Below, in pieces: positions 35,283 through 46,402 of a stretch of DNA of 64,000 bases. The notes under the pieces were generated by a model, which made no database searches, was not told the DNA's origin, and saw nothing but the letters and a program-made list of their open reading frames with translations. The position numbers and the translations under genes were made by a program. Origin of the DNA: Zerene cesonia (lineage: Eukaryota; Arthropoda; Insecta; Lepidoptera; Pieridae); the NCBI RefSeq assembly GCF_012273895.1, contig NC_052118.1:5729164-5793163 (forward strand). The letters run 5' to 3'. Each line of letters begins with the position of its first letter. Position 1 is the stretch's first letter.

Positions 35283-36282
35283 NNNNNNNNNNNNNNNNNN
35301 NNNNNNNNNNNNNNNNNNNNNNNNNNNNNNNNNNNNNNNNNNNNNNNNNNNNNNNNNNNNNNNNNNNNNNNNNNNNNNNNNNNNNNNNNNNNNNNNNNNN
35401 NNNNNNNNNNNNNNNNNNNNNNNNNNNNNNNNNNNNNNNNNNNNNNNNNNNNNNNNNNNNNNNNNNNNNNNNNNNNNNNNNNNNNNNNNNNNNNNNNNNN
35501 NNNNNNNNNNNNNNNNNNNNNNNNNNNNNNNNNNNNNNNNNNNNNNNNNNNNNNNNNNNNNNNNNNNNNNNNNNNNNNNNNNNNNNNNNNNNNNNNNNNN
35601 NNNNNNNNNNNNNNNNNNNNNNNNNNNNNNNNNNNNNNNNNNNNNNNNNNNNNNNNNNNNNNNNNNNNNNNNNNNNNNNNNNNNNNNNNNNNNNNNNNNN
35701 NNNNNNNNNNNNNNNNNNNNNNNNNNNNNNNNNNNNNNNNNNNNNNNNNNNNNNNNNNNNNNNNNNNNNNNNNNNNNNNNNNNNNNNNNNNNNNNNNNNN
35801 NNNNNNNNNNNNNNNNNNNNNNNNNNNNNNNNNNNNNNNNNNNNNNNNNNNNNNNNNNNNNNNNNNNNNNNNNNNNNNNNNNNNNNNNNNNNNNNNNNNN
35901 NNNNNNNNNNNNNNNNNNNNNNNNNNNNNNNNNNNNNNNNNNNNNNNNNNNNNNNNNNNNNNNNNNNNNNNNNNNNNNNNNNNNNNNNNNNNNNNNNNNN
36001 NNNNNNNNNNNNNNNNNNNNNNNNNNNNNNNNNNNNNNNNNNNNNNNNNNNNNNNNNNNNNNNNNNNNNNNNNNNNNNNNNNNNNNNNNNNNNNNNNNNN
36101 NNNNNNNNNNNNNNNNNNNNNNNNNNNNNNNNNNNNNNNNNNNNNNNNNNNNNNNNNNNNNNNNNNNNNNNNNNNNNNNNNNNNNNNNNNNNNNNNNNNN
36201 NNNNNNNNNNNNNNNNNNNNNNNNNNNNNNNNNNNNNNNNNNNNNNNNNNNNNNNNNNNNNNNNNNNNNNNNNNNNNNNNNN
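35283..36282. other. Assembly gap (exactly 1000 N)
   Basis: The round length suggests a placeholder of unknown true size. The right edge lies inside the 91-bp satellite, so the gap probably reflects collapse of that array. Apparent ORFs across it are artefacts. Confidence 0.97.
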
Positions 36283-36790
36283 TCGAAGCCTTATGCATTA
36301 TATAACCTTTGTGATGCCATCTCGGACATCCTCCCGGTATAAATTTGGCAATATTTGAATGTTATTTCACTTTTCGAAGCCTTATGCAATATATAACCTT
36401 TGTGATGCCATCTCGGACATCCTCCCGGTATAAATTTGGCAATATTTGAATATTATTTCACTTTTCGNNNNNNNNNNNNNNNNNNNNNNNNNNNNNNNNN
36501 NNNNNNNNNNNNNNNNNNNNNNNNNNNNNNNNNNNNNNNNNNNNNNNNNNNNNNNNNNNNNNNNNNNNNNNNNNNNNNNNATTTGAATGTTATTTCACTT
36601 TTCGAAGCCTTATGCATTATATAACCTTTGTGATGCCATCTCGGACATCCTCCCGGTAAATGTTTGGTGATATTTGAATATTATTTAACTTTTCGAAGTC
36701 ATAAGCATTATATAACCTTCGTGATGCCATCTCGGACATCCTCCCGGTATAAGCGAAAAATATTTGAATATTTTTCAAGGCTTCTTTGTC
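36283..36790 (+). repeat. 91-bp tandem satellite array (VNTR)
   Basis: Units begin TCGAAGCCTTATGCATTATA and contain GATGCCATCTCGGACATCCT and CCCGGTATAAATTTGG. Unit starts at 36283, 36374, 36465, 36602 and 36693 give an exact 91-base period on each side of the inner gap. The spacing across the 113-N gap (137 bases) is 1.5 periods, so that gap's size is wrong. The last unit decays after 36750. 91 is not a multiple of 3, so a repeated peptide is not encoded. Confidence 0.9.
36468..36580. other. Assembly gap (113 N) inside the satellite
   Basis: The flanking phase shows the real missing length should be 67 bases plus a whole number of 91-bp units, not 113. Confidence 0.95.
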
Positions 36791-36865
36791 GTTAGTTATT
36801 ATACGAAACATTGGTAAGTCGTATTACAGGTCGACATAAAGGCACTCTTAAGTACTTACTTGTAT

Positions 36866-37056
36866 CGTCTTCAGATTCCGAAGACGATATTATAGGCTTG
36901 ATACGGCGATGTTCATTCTCCAACTTTCTAATCTTCATACAATAATAATCAATTTTCTCCTTCGAGTTTCCTTCAGCATGACGGCACTTGCACTTATTAA
37001 AGACGTCCGTAGGTTGCGGCGCACGAAAAAGGAATGAATATTGTACAGGACAAGCA
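36866..37056 (-). CDS. Possible orphan exon with Cys-rich, helical and acidic segments
   Basis: On the minus strand one frame is open for about 63 codons from just after a TGA near 37060. It reads KCKCRH, then a charged helix-like segment (EKIDYYCMKIRKLENEHRR), then an acidic SSSESEDD patch. It meets a strong donor (ACAA then GTAAGT) near 36866. The base composition is richer than the surroundings. The upstream acceptor is poor, despite a T17 tract at about 37086-37102. I do not recognise it. It may be a remnant of a zinc-binding or transposon-derived protein, or a lone exon of a gene partly lost in the satellite gap. Confidence 0.3.
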
Positions 37057-38039
37057 AATACTTGTCAGGTTGGAATACCCTCATTAAAAAAAAAAAAAAA
37101 AAATCTAAACGCGTGCGTAGTTGCTAGCATTGAAAAAGGGGACTACATGGTAAATAATATCTGAAGAATGAAGCGATGAAATATAATTATTAGTTGCTGG
37201 TTATTTCGCATTTTTTAGAGATAATATTTATTATCACTAAAATATATAGTGTAACTTCTGTCAGTCAGAAACCGTATAATCGCATTTAGTTTTCGAGTTA
37301 GTCGAGAATCACCACAAAAAAAAACTACTTTAGTAAAGCGTTGCGACATTGGAATTGGATCGCAAGACGTGAATTGCCTATTCAACTGACGTAACTGCTA
37401 AATTAAATTAACCGCATTTCCTCCTGCTACCCAAGCTTTTCCAATTTCTCATTTTTAGAATATTCCTTCAAGTTGTTATTATATTAACAAGGATATTTCT
37501 TCACCTCAGTAACAAATTTATTATTCAATAACTGCGTCGCCATCTTCAAAATCGCTGCGACTTATGTGGCAACGAACTTGGCAGGCAGATAGCGCATGAA
37601 AGGCGCGACGCAAGTCGCGGGACGAAGCCCACGGGTACGAGCCTCAATGAATTTGTATGGCGGTCGATTGGAGACTAAAATTTTCGAGTATCGAAGATTT
37701 GCGTAGCTATGTGTACGAATTAAGTAATACTTTTTACATATACGATATGTTTATAATAACTACAGCTTTAATATAAAACGAATAGTTGCTTTGAGCAAAT
37801 ACTTTGTATATATGTATGTAAATTCTTATATAAAATATAATGTATGATTGAGAAAGTTAAAAAAAGAAACAAATTACTTTTTCTATTTTGAAGCATTTAA
37901 AAAACTAATGGAACTAATGTATTGATTTTTAACTTGTTTTAATTCGACGTTTATGGGGCTTTGTTATTAATTTAGCGGGGTTTTGTTGAAAGCATTTGTT
38001 TTTTTCAGGAGTGGAACACTGTAATAAGCGCATAAAACA

Positions 38040-38075
38040 GTCTGACATAAAAAAATATTTTTGACATGACATTTC
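38040..38075. promoter_or_regulatory. TGACA cluster upstream of CSN3
   Basis: Three TGACA pentamers at 38043, 38062 and 38067, about 180-205 bases upstream of the CSN3 ATG. Confidence 0.45.
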
Positions 38076-38248
38076 AATCAAAAATCTGGATTATGAACCT
38101 GACTGAACTAAGTTTTGCTTTTGCTAATCGCTAGGAAAACGTCTGGTCGCTAATATTAAAATACGTTACATATATCTCTAATAATTCTCTTTTCGAGAAA
38201 TTATTAAAGCTACCGTACGTTACTCTAAACTTTTACATCGAAGTTATT

Positions 38249-40679
38249 ATGGCTTCACCATTAGAACAATTTGTAAACAATGTACGAACAATATCAGCTT
38301 CAGGTTTGTTTTTCTTTATTTTCATTATTAGTATTACGTTTATTTTCCATGTAGTGAACTAAATATAATGATGCTTATTTGAAATTATAGGTAACTTTCG
38401 TGACCTGTGCGACATTATATCGAAATCAGATGAAGTGTTGCAGAGAAACAGTGCTCATTTAAATACAGTTCTTGAAACACTGGATATACAACAACATTCA
38501 CTAGGCGTCTTGGCAGTACTAGTAGCTAAGTTTTCATTGCCTCAGGTGTGTAACAGTGTGGATTAAGTTTGAAGAAAATAAATACCTATAAAAAATTTTA
38601 GATATCTGTTTTTACTTAAAAGACTTTAATGTTATTAAAGTAAAAATACATCTAAGATAATATAAATTCTGTCAAAAGAAATTTATTTTTACAGGGTTCT
38701 AGTGATTTAGATAAATCAACCATGTTTCAACAAATATGTGATTTTATAAGCAATTGTAATGGAGAACAAGTCCGCTTCTGCCCTGAATTATGTATGTATT
38801 TACCAATGTTTATTCAAAACTTATCCATATTCTTACTATTTTGATAATTAAATGTCTATTTTTAGATGCAGAATTATGTCATTTGCTTACGGACCACCTT
38901 GTTGAGATGAAACAACCAATTAAAGGAATTGAGATATTAAAAAAAGCCATTAGGAAAATTCAATTGTTTGATTCTCAACTGACATCCATTCATGCTGATT
39001 TGTGCCAATTGTGTCTATTATCAAAATGTATGAAACCTGCCCTTGAATTCTTAGACACAGATGTTACAGGAATAGGATCTGAGGTATATTGTGCATATAT
39101 AATTTTCATGTAATTATTATAGATATCAAAAAACTTTATGATATGGACACTACTTTATCTAATGAAAAAAAAAAATTACAACAATAACATATTAAATATA
39201 AAACGAGAAGCTACTTCTTACTAGGGAAAACAAATTGTAACATGTAACATTTAAACTTTAGTTAAATTTTTCAGCTTGGAGGAAATAATGACTCGAAACA
39301 TTTTTTACTCTATTATTATTATGGAGGAATGATATATGCTGCCCTTAAAAATTATGAAAGAGCTCTATATTTTTTTGAAGTTGTTGTAACTGTCCCAGCA
39401 ATGGTAGTCTCTCATATAATGCTTGAAGCGTATAAGAAGTATATTTTAATTTCACTTATTCTACATGGAAAGGTAAGATAAGATTAAGATTTTAATATTA
39501 TATTCATAATACATTTTTTTTTATTAATAAAAAATTATGAAACAAATGTAGAAGTGTGTTGAATTACAGATACTACAAATGCCCAAATACACTTCACAAG
39601 TTGTATGCCGTTTCTTAAAACCTCTGTCTGTTGCTTATCATGATTTGGCTGCTTCCCAACATGCTGCTGTTAAACACAGAGAAACATTTGTCCGTGACAA
39701 GAATATGGGATTGGTCAATCAGGTAATCTTCTTTATTGTTGGCTTAATATTGGTATATAATGCTCAAATTTTCATTCTGTTCCTACATATTTTGCTTTCT
39801 TGATTTTCAGGTGCTTAGTTCAATGTACAAGAAGAATATACAACGTCTTACCAAAACATTTCTGACCCTATCTTTAAGTGATGTAGCATCACGGGTTCAA
39901 CTCTCTGGGCCTGCTCAAGCTGAATCATATATATTAAATATGGTATATTCTTTCTTTCTTTCAAAACCCTATTAAAAATCCTAATATACCATTTTAATGT
40001 TTAGATGGAATTTATAGAATGCCCTTTTACTTTTAATTATCTAATCTATCTTTGTTTCATAAAAATTTTGGTGTTCCTCAGTTACATTGAGTTCTGTTTC
40101 AATAATTATACATTTATGAAAAAAACCATGGTGATAAAATTCAATAAATCGAAACTCAATTTGTAGACACCTCTCTTCCCTTTCCTAAATTGGAACTTTT
40201 TATTATAGATTGAGGAAGGTGAAATATATGCTATGATAAATCAGAAAGATGGTATGGTAGTGTTCTTGGATAGTCCTGAGAAGTATGCCTCCCCAGAAAC
40301 TTTGTGCGTTTTAGAACAGCAAATGGCTGCTTGTACTAAGCTTCACCAGTACATACAAGAAATGGATGAACAAATTCAAGTGAACCCACAGGTATACAAA
40401 TATTTTTATGAAAGCATTTAACTATGTCGCAATGAGAAGTCTTCTCTTAGTTAACAGAAAAGCAACATAGAATAATATTATTTAATGAAAGATTTTGAAC
40501 AAGTATTTAATAATAATTGTAGTATTTAAGAATTTAAATTATAGTAAAGAAAATATATTATGTATCTTAAAGAATAATTGTATGTATTAATTTTTCAGTA
40601 TGTGAAAAAATCTGTTGGATGCCATGATGAGGATATGCCAGCAACAAGTCAAAACTCAAAAACTACATATTCTATGTGA
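38249..40679 (+). CDS. COPS3: COP9 signalosome subunit 3
   Basis: Nine exons: 38249-38303, 38391-38545, 38695-38791, 38866-39083, 39275-39472, 39570-39722, 39811-39942, 40209-40391 and 40599-40679. They encode 423 aa (human 423). CSN3 is a PCI-domain scaffold subunit of the COP9 signalosome, which removes NEDD8 from cullins. Landmarks are MASPLEQFVNNVR at the start, LDIQQHSLGVLAVLVAKFS, LTSIHADLCQLCLLSKC, FYSIIIMEE-equivalent LYYYYGGMIYAALKNYERAL, MLEAYKKYILISLILHGK and LPKYTSQVVCRFLKP. The PCI core is KKNIQRLTKTFLTLSLSDVA, then the winged-helix segment GEIYAMINQKDGMVVF. The C-terminal tail is short and acidic, ending TYSM. AATAAA at 40830-40835 is the likely poly(A) signal. It is convergent with UROD. 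Confidence 0.96.
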
Positions 40680-40917
40680 AGATTTTATTTGTAACATAAC
40701 AATATATTATGTAAGCCTTTAGTGATTAAATATCAATGAACTTACATTCATGTATCACTTTCCCCCATTATTAAAAACTTTTACAAATATTAAAAAAACA
40801 TGTTAGTTTGATACATATTGTATAAAACAAATAAACCAATATAATTATATCATATAACTATACAATATTATTACAAGAGAATTTTTTTTCATTGATGTTG
40901 CGGATAGAATGAGCAAT

Positions 40918-43095
40918 TTATAATGCTTCGTGGACTGCCTCTGTAAAAGCGGTCATGCTTTCCAGTGGTGTCTGTGGAGTAATTCCATGACCCAAGTTAG
41001 CAATGTATCTGTGTTTACCAAACTTTTTAACCATATCCACTGTTAGATTTCTTATTTCATCCTGGAAAAAATATATGGTTCATTAATTGTTGTTACAAAG
41101 TTAAATATTTAATGAGTAGAGTAGTAGAAATATTTACTTACTGGTGTTTTATATAAATCTTGTGGATCCAAATTTCCCTGCAAAGTTATATTTTCTCCAA
41201 CAATTTTTCTTGCTTCAACAGGATCTACTGTCCAATCCAAACCAATTGTTTCATATCCCATTTTTGCTTGGATATCAAGAGAATGGCCACCTCCTTTTGC
41301 AAAAACGGTCTGTAAGAAATTTAACAGTACATTTGTTTAAAGTGGTCAGCAACAGATTAAGCAGCAATATTTTTATTTTCCACTTGTTTTATTATTATTA
41401 TTATAAAGTACACATTCTATAATGAAAATAATAAACTTACCATTGGAACCTGTTCCAATTGTTTTTCTTTAAGTTTCTTTTCCACTCCAGATTTAATGTC
41501 CTTTAAATATGGAGCTGATATTTCAGAAAATTGCTCTCTTGTGAGATGATCAGCACTAGATTCAAATACTTGTAATAATTGAGCCCCACTTTCAACCTAA
41601 AATTATAATTACCATTATCATATTTACTTTAAAAGTGATTTATAATCGAGAAATAATGTAAAATGAGTTAAATGTCTTCATAACTATAATTATGAGTCTT
41701 ATAAGAAATATATACACTTCAGATTTTATCTGCAATTGAATACAAATACTACTTATTTGGCATCAGTAGAACATGAGTTTTGCAATGAAGTTGTGTGCCC
41801 TTTCAAATAGTCCATATAAATAATGAATTTATAAGTCCCTGCTACTTGCAAGGAAAACAAGTCAGAATAGCAACTACTGAATGTTAACAATAAAACTGTG
41901 CAATTAAGTACTGTCTTTTATAAAAAAAGGATTGAAAAAAAAAATTTCAAAACAAATTTCTGGGTGTAATGTTAGATGTGGTTTACAGTACTCTGCTTTC
42001 TCTTGGATCAAGGAAGTGTAAGGATAAATAAACAAATCAATATCATAACATACCTGCATCACAAGATAATCAATTATGACCCTTGTTAGTAGACTTAGAA
42101 GTCTGTGGATATCCTTAGGGTATTTTTCTAACCATTCTTTTGTTTTAGACATAGTTTGGCTTCCACCACCTTCTATCATATATCCCATCAATGTAAACTA
42201 GCAAAAAAAAACAAATCATTAAATTTTTTGCAATATGAGGTCAAGCATCTCATTATGCTACAAGGCAATAAAACTAGGCAATCAGTAATTCTTGATATCC
42301 TGCAAACAAGGTTACAAAGCAATAATTTCTATTGTTCTGCAGCATATGTTCAAGTATTATGTAATTAATTTATATGCATACAAAATGAAAAATAATAAAC
42401 TTTAAATACTCACAGGTGCACCTGTGAATCCAATTAAAGGCACTTTTCCCTCAATCTTGTGCCTGGTCAGAGTTATAGCTTGACCAACATAAGTTAGTCT
42501 AGAAACAGCACCATCTTCTTGAAGCTGATCAATTTCAGAAGGGTGAACAAGAGGTTTTGGGAAAACTGGTCCCTGAAATAAATAAAAAAAAAAACAAAAA
42601 AATATGTTAGTGCACTCTGAGAATTATCTGTGCTATACTTAACATGCATGGCTTAAGTCTGAGAGCCTTATTGAAACAAGATGCGAAAAATTGGATATAA
42701 AATTCTCAGCATACCTTTCCAGGGTGCATCTCCACAATCATTCCAAGAGCTTGCGGAATAACGAGAATATCACTGAATATGATGGATGCATCTAAATGAT
42801 CGTATCGCCTTAATGGCTGCAAGGTCACTTCACAAGCTAGCTCAGGAGTACGACATACATTAAAAAAATCGTGCTTTGCGCGAACTTCTTGAAATTCTGG
42901 TAAATATCTTCCTGCCTGACGCATAACCCATACCGGAACTTTATCCACGTTTCTGCCTAGTGCAGCATCCAGCAGTCTTGTATTTTTTAGTATCGGAAAG
43001 TTCTAAAATTTTTGCAAGTATTATAATTAGTAGATATACAAGTATGCTAATTACAAACGTTATAAAAAATAAATAACCTTATTTGTGTAGTCCAT
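40918..43095 (-). CDS. UROD: Uroporphyrinogen decarboxylase
   Basis: Seven exons on the minus strand: 43095-43078, 43002-42715, 42572-42414, 42197-42054, 41596-41441, 41309-41142 and 41061-40918. Six end at codon boundaries in phase 0, as does the tiny first exon. They encode 358 aa (human 367). UROD decarboxylates the four acetate side chains of uroporphyrinogen III to give coproporphyrinogen III in cytosolic haem synthesis. The signature VMRQAGRYLPEF (32-43) holds the substrate-binding Arg34. IIFSDILVIPQALGM holds Asp84, the equivalent of the essential human Asp86. Others are GFTGAPFTLM, MIEGGGSQTM, FESSADHLT, GLDWTVDP, LQGNLDP and NLGHGI. The six-codon first exon with a GTTATT donor is the weakest part. 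UROD and CSN3 are 238 bases apart tail to tail, and a TTTATT at 40683-40688 could give UROD a 3' end overlapping CSN3. Confidence 0.95.
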
Positions 43096-43233
43096 TTTAT
43101 ACAGTCACCTTGTCGCCTCTGAGCAGAACTTAAATATAGATAGAATTGGTGTTTTTTAAAGGGAGTTAAGTCTTATCAATTTCTTTAAAAGTAATTATCA
43201 TCTATCGCAAAAGTTTGAAATTCTTGCAGTTTA

Positions 43234-43307
43234 TGTGTCAGTTGCCAGTGGATTGTGAAATGACAATGACATAATATATTTTCTTTCTGTCATTGTCAAA
43301 TGTCAGA
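43234..43307. promoter_or_regulatory. TGACA/TGTCA cluster upstream of UROD
   Basis: Six copies in about 70 bases: TGTCA at 43236, 43288, 43294 and 43301, and TGACA at 43261 and 43267. They lie 140-210 bases upstream of the UROD ATG. This is the densest cluster in the window. Confidence 0.55.
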
Positions 43308-43384
43308 TTAACAGATAAATTATATTATTATTTCTATAGAAAATCAATTATAATTTGTAATTGTAATTTGTAAGATGTTTATAA

Positions 43385-43580
43385 TTTATATTACATTCTT
43401 AAATCCATTTGGTCCATCCATTTGGGTTGATAGTCAAAACATATTTCAAAAAATCTCACTTGAGATTTGGGGAGGGGGGGGGAGAGAGTTGAGGAAAATC
43501 TCACGAAATCTCACCAAGGAGGGCGAGGGGGTCAAAAAAATCCTGAAAAATGTCTCACGTAATTTATGGACACTCCCTTA
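43385..43580 (+). repeat. Interspersed repeat with G-rich core
   Basis: It contains a GGGGAGGGGGGGGGAGAG run and repeated ATCTCAC phrases, and ends CACGTAATTTATGGACACTC. The layout matches a repeat I associate with lepidopteran genomes. Boundaries are approximate. Confidence 0.4.
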
Positions 43581-43679
43581 TACCTAGGTTAAAGAAAAAT
43601 AATATATAAAATAACAAGCAAATTTTATGGATCCGATTTTCCGCAAGTTTGCAATCTCGCCAGTTTATAATCACACTAA

Positions 43680-43880
43680 TATTATAATCACACTATCACA
43701 CTAATATTATAAATGTAAAAGTTTGTTGAACGGATTTTGATGAAATTTAGTACACAGACGGGTATGAGCTGATTTGGGTGATAGGATACTTTTTATCCCG
43801 ATTCCGATTAAATTCTTCCTGGGGATAAAACAGGAATCGTGATATCCGGGCGGAGCCGGGACAAACGTCTGGTGTAAAAT
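43680..43880 (+). mobile_element. Helitron-like element, decayed
   Basis: CACTAATATTATAAATGTAA start, ACGGATTTTGATGAAATTTAG and TTTTATCCCGATTCC middle, CGGGCGGAGCCGGG end. The CTAG end is degraded. Confidence 0.5.
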
Positions 43881-43954
43881 CTGGTGTACACTAAATTAAA
43901 TTTCACAATATTAAGGTAAAATTTAACTTAAGTAACTTTATCGCCATATAACTT

Positions 43955-44135
43955 AATGAGGGAGATGCTTTGGCACGAATTGGGCCAGCTTGCATCGGGG
44001 AATGCATCACATCCCCACAGAAAAACCGACAAAGTGGCATGCTACTGTTTTGAGTAGGAGAGCCGCAGGCCCGTATCTTTTTTATTTCTCTTCCAGTTCT
44101 TTCCTTTATTCTCTTAATTCTTTCCCTATTCAAGT
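43955..44135. repeat. Interspersed repeat (GGGCCAGCTTGCA family)
   Basis: GGCACGAATTGGGCCAGCTT, CATCCCCACAGAAAAACCGAC and TACTGTTTTGAGTAGGAGAG. This is a better copy than that in ALG8 intron 7 (23945-24080). Confidence 0.6.
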
Positions 44136-44784
44136 GAGCTAACAAATAAAATGATAAAAATTATAAATGATAATGAAAATGGAATGGTAATGGTAATTTA
44201 TACTTTTAAATTCTAAGTATTATTTTATACACCTGTGTTACCTGTTACTTGCCCAAGTCACTACTATCCAAACTTCGCAGTTGTTGCTCGTTCGTACCAC
44301 TATATACCTACATGTATAGAAAGATTTTCGGCTTTTATAAAACAACGAAGATCTGGCCGTGGTGGGCTATTGCTCGAAAATATCACACACATCGATTTCG
44401 CCTTGCCTAAAAGTTTACATATGACACACTTAATTTTTTTATAAGTAGGTAAATAGCTGCACGCCACGGCTCCACCTGGGTATTTATCGGAATTGAAATA
44501 ATATAAACCTATCTTATCTTTTAAGTTCAAACTACACATGGCTTGCAAATTTTATTCGAATCAGTTGGGTAGTTTTGGGAGTCGATTGCGGAGAACAGTG
44601 ATTTCGGGTGTACAGAAAACATGTTGAAAGTAGTTTTTAATATAATATTGAATGTTAATGGTCTTATAAATAAATAAATATCATACACCTTTAATTTTAC
44701 AGTTTTTTATTCTCGTAAATGAGTAATGATGAGTGTGATATAAAATAGCCGTGTAGCATTACACTAACCATAATATAGAGTAAC

Positions 44785-44920
44785 GAAAAATAGATGTTGG
44801 TCGATTCTCAGACCCACACTATATACACACAACATTTCATGAGGATTGGTCCAGCCGTTTCGGAGGAGTCTCGTAACCAATGTTGTAACGCGAGTATATT
44901 ATATTTTATAAAGGGTAATC
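44785..44920 (-). mobile_element. Helitron-like element, family A, decayed copy
   Basis: AAAATAGATGTTGGTCGATT, TCTCAGACCCACACTATAT and CCAGCCGTTTCGGAGGAGT match the inverted copy at 20731-20909. The ends are degraded. Confidence 0.55.
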
Positions 44921-46040
44921 AGAGAAAAGTTTTTCGATAGAAAAGTTATTTTTATTGTTATCCTGAAATATATTGTTTTTCCTCATCCAATTAAGAAAAA
45001 CGAGAACAGTAAGGAAACTTAACAAAGCTTTCTTAAAAATTAGATGAACAAGAAGATTTATCTTGACTTAACTCTTGTCAGAACATCACACGCAATTAAC
45101 ATATAATGAAAACTAAAATTAAATAGTTGTTCTTCTATAAAAATTATTGTTTGTGCAGTACTTTTATGACTTTCATTTAAATTTAATTTAATGGTTTAGG
45201 TACCATTTAACAGTTTTCTTCAGTCTTTTATATTTCTAAATTTGTTTGACACTTGGGTGTTTTAAATGAATACTTTTTCTGTTCAAATTGAAAATGAATT
45301 CAACAATAAATGAAGCCGAATGCATTGCTGTTAGTATAAACAAAGTTTGCAAGAGAGCTTGCCTACCTGCTATCTCGTTTCGATCAAAACGAAAAAACAC
45401 AAATGAGGGGTCGCCGTAGTTTTTGTTGCCATCCAAGCGACATAGCGACCTATCAGTAAGATTTTTTTATATAAAACCTTTATCCCAATAAACTTTATTC
45501 GGCTTAATGGAACAGAGCTGTAACTCGTATGTTTAATTTGTATTTATGACCATATTATTTCATTACCTAAATTAGTATAGCAATTTTAGTTATGATAGCA
45601 TGTGTTTAGACGGAAATTAAATGTATCTAAGCTACTTCGGAGATATCTCTACGATATTAGTACGAAACACATGCTACGTTGACTGATGCCTAGTTTAATT
45701 AAATATGCCAGTGCTACTTTGAACTATAACAATGTAAGTAAAAATAAGTAGTATCCATTTTGTTTTCGTTAACATTTATAAATAATAAAAGTTATGTTTC
45801 ATAAAGTTTATTGTTTTATAAAATAATGAGCTACACTATTATGGTTCTAAGTCAAATATTGCAGTAATACAAGTGAGTGTGGGTTGAATACACAGGTGCC
45901 GGTGTGACTTGTGCATTCTTTGTGTCGCAGCCTCACGGGGAGCAACCGCAAAAAATAACATTTGAATATTATACGCATACGTTTGTTGTAATAAAAATAC
46001 ATCAACCCTCAACGATTTTTCCAAAAGGTAGCACTTACTG
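44921..46040. other. No recognised gene
   Basis: One minus-strand open stretch (about 45250-45440) contains the phrase CTACGGCGACCCCTCATTTG. It could be repeat-derived or a lone exon; I could not decide. Confidence 0.3.
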
Positions 46041-46044
46041 AAGT

Positions 46045-46215
46045 CTTATACGATCGTCCAAATTGGACTGCAATGCTTTCAGGGTATTTCTGTTCTTCAT
46101 CATAATCATCAGCCCATATATTATGTTTCCACTGCAGGGACACGAGCCTCCTATCAGGGTTTAGGCTATAATCCACCACGCTGGCCAAGTGCGGGTGGGC
46201 AGATACCACATGTCG
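46045..46215 (-). repeat. Lepidopteran interspersed repeat (GGCCAGCGTGGTGGA family)
   Basis: On the minus strand: CCCGCACTTGGCCAGCGTGG, TATAGCCTAAACCCT, GCAGTGG and GGCTGATGATTATGATGA. This order is a hallmark of a very abundant lepidopteran repeat 3' end. Its apparent 66-aa ORF is repeat sequence, not a gene. Confidence 0.7.
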
Positions 46216-46317
46216 TCGAACTATTGATTCTTTGACAAGCCGGTAACTTCATTATATTTTCTTTCACCGTTTCGAGTAGTGGCGATATAAATAATGTGCA
46301 GACAAATAGAAAATTCA

Positions 46318-46402
46318 AATCATTTCTTGTACGATCGTTCGGTCTCGAACCCCGAGTTTTCGGTTTAAGTCCGAGGTCCTTACCACAGGGCCACCACTGC
46401 TT
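46318..46402 (-). repeat. tRNA-derived SINE head
   Basis: On the minus strand: GCAGTGGTGGCCCTGTGGTA, GGACCTCGGACTTAAACCG, then B box GGGTTCGAGACCGAACG. It is related to 28046-28205. Confidence 0.7.

Noticed and set aside
35232..36305. Long 'ORFs' across the 1000-N gap on both strands
   Set aside because: They exist only because Ns were read as open codons; only a few real residues flank the gap.
46009..46209. 66-aa minus-strand ORF (SLQWKHNIWADDYDEEQKY)
   Set aside because: It is the translation of a common lepidopteran repeat 3' end, recognised from its nucleotide phrases.
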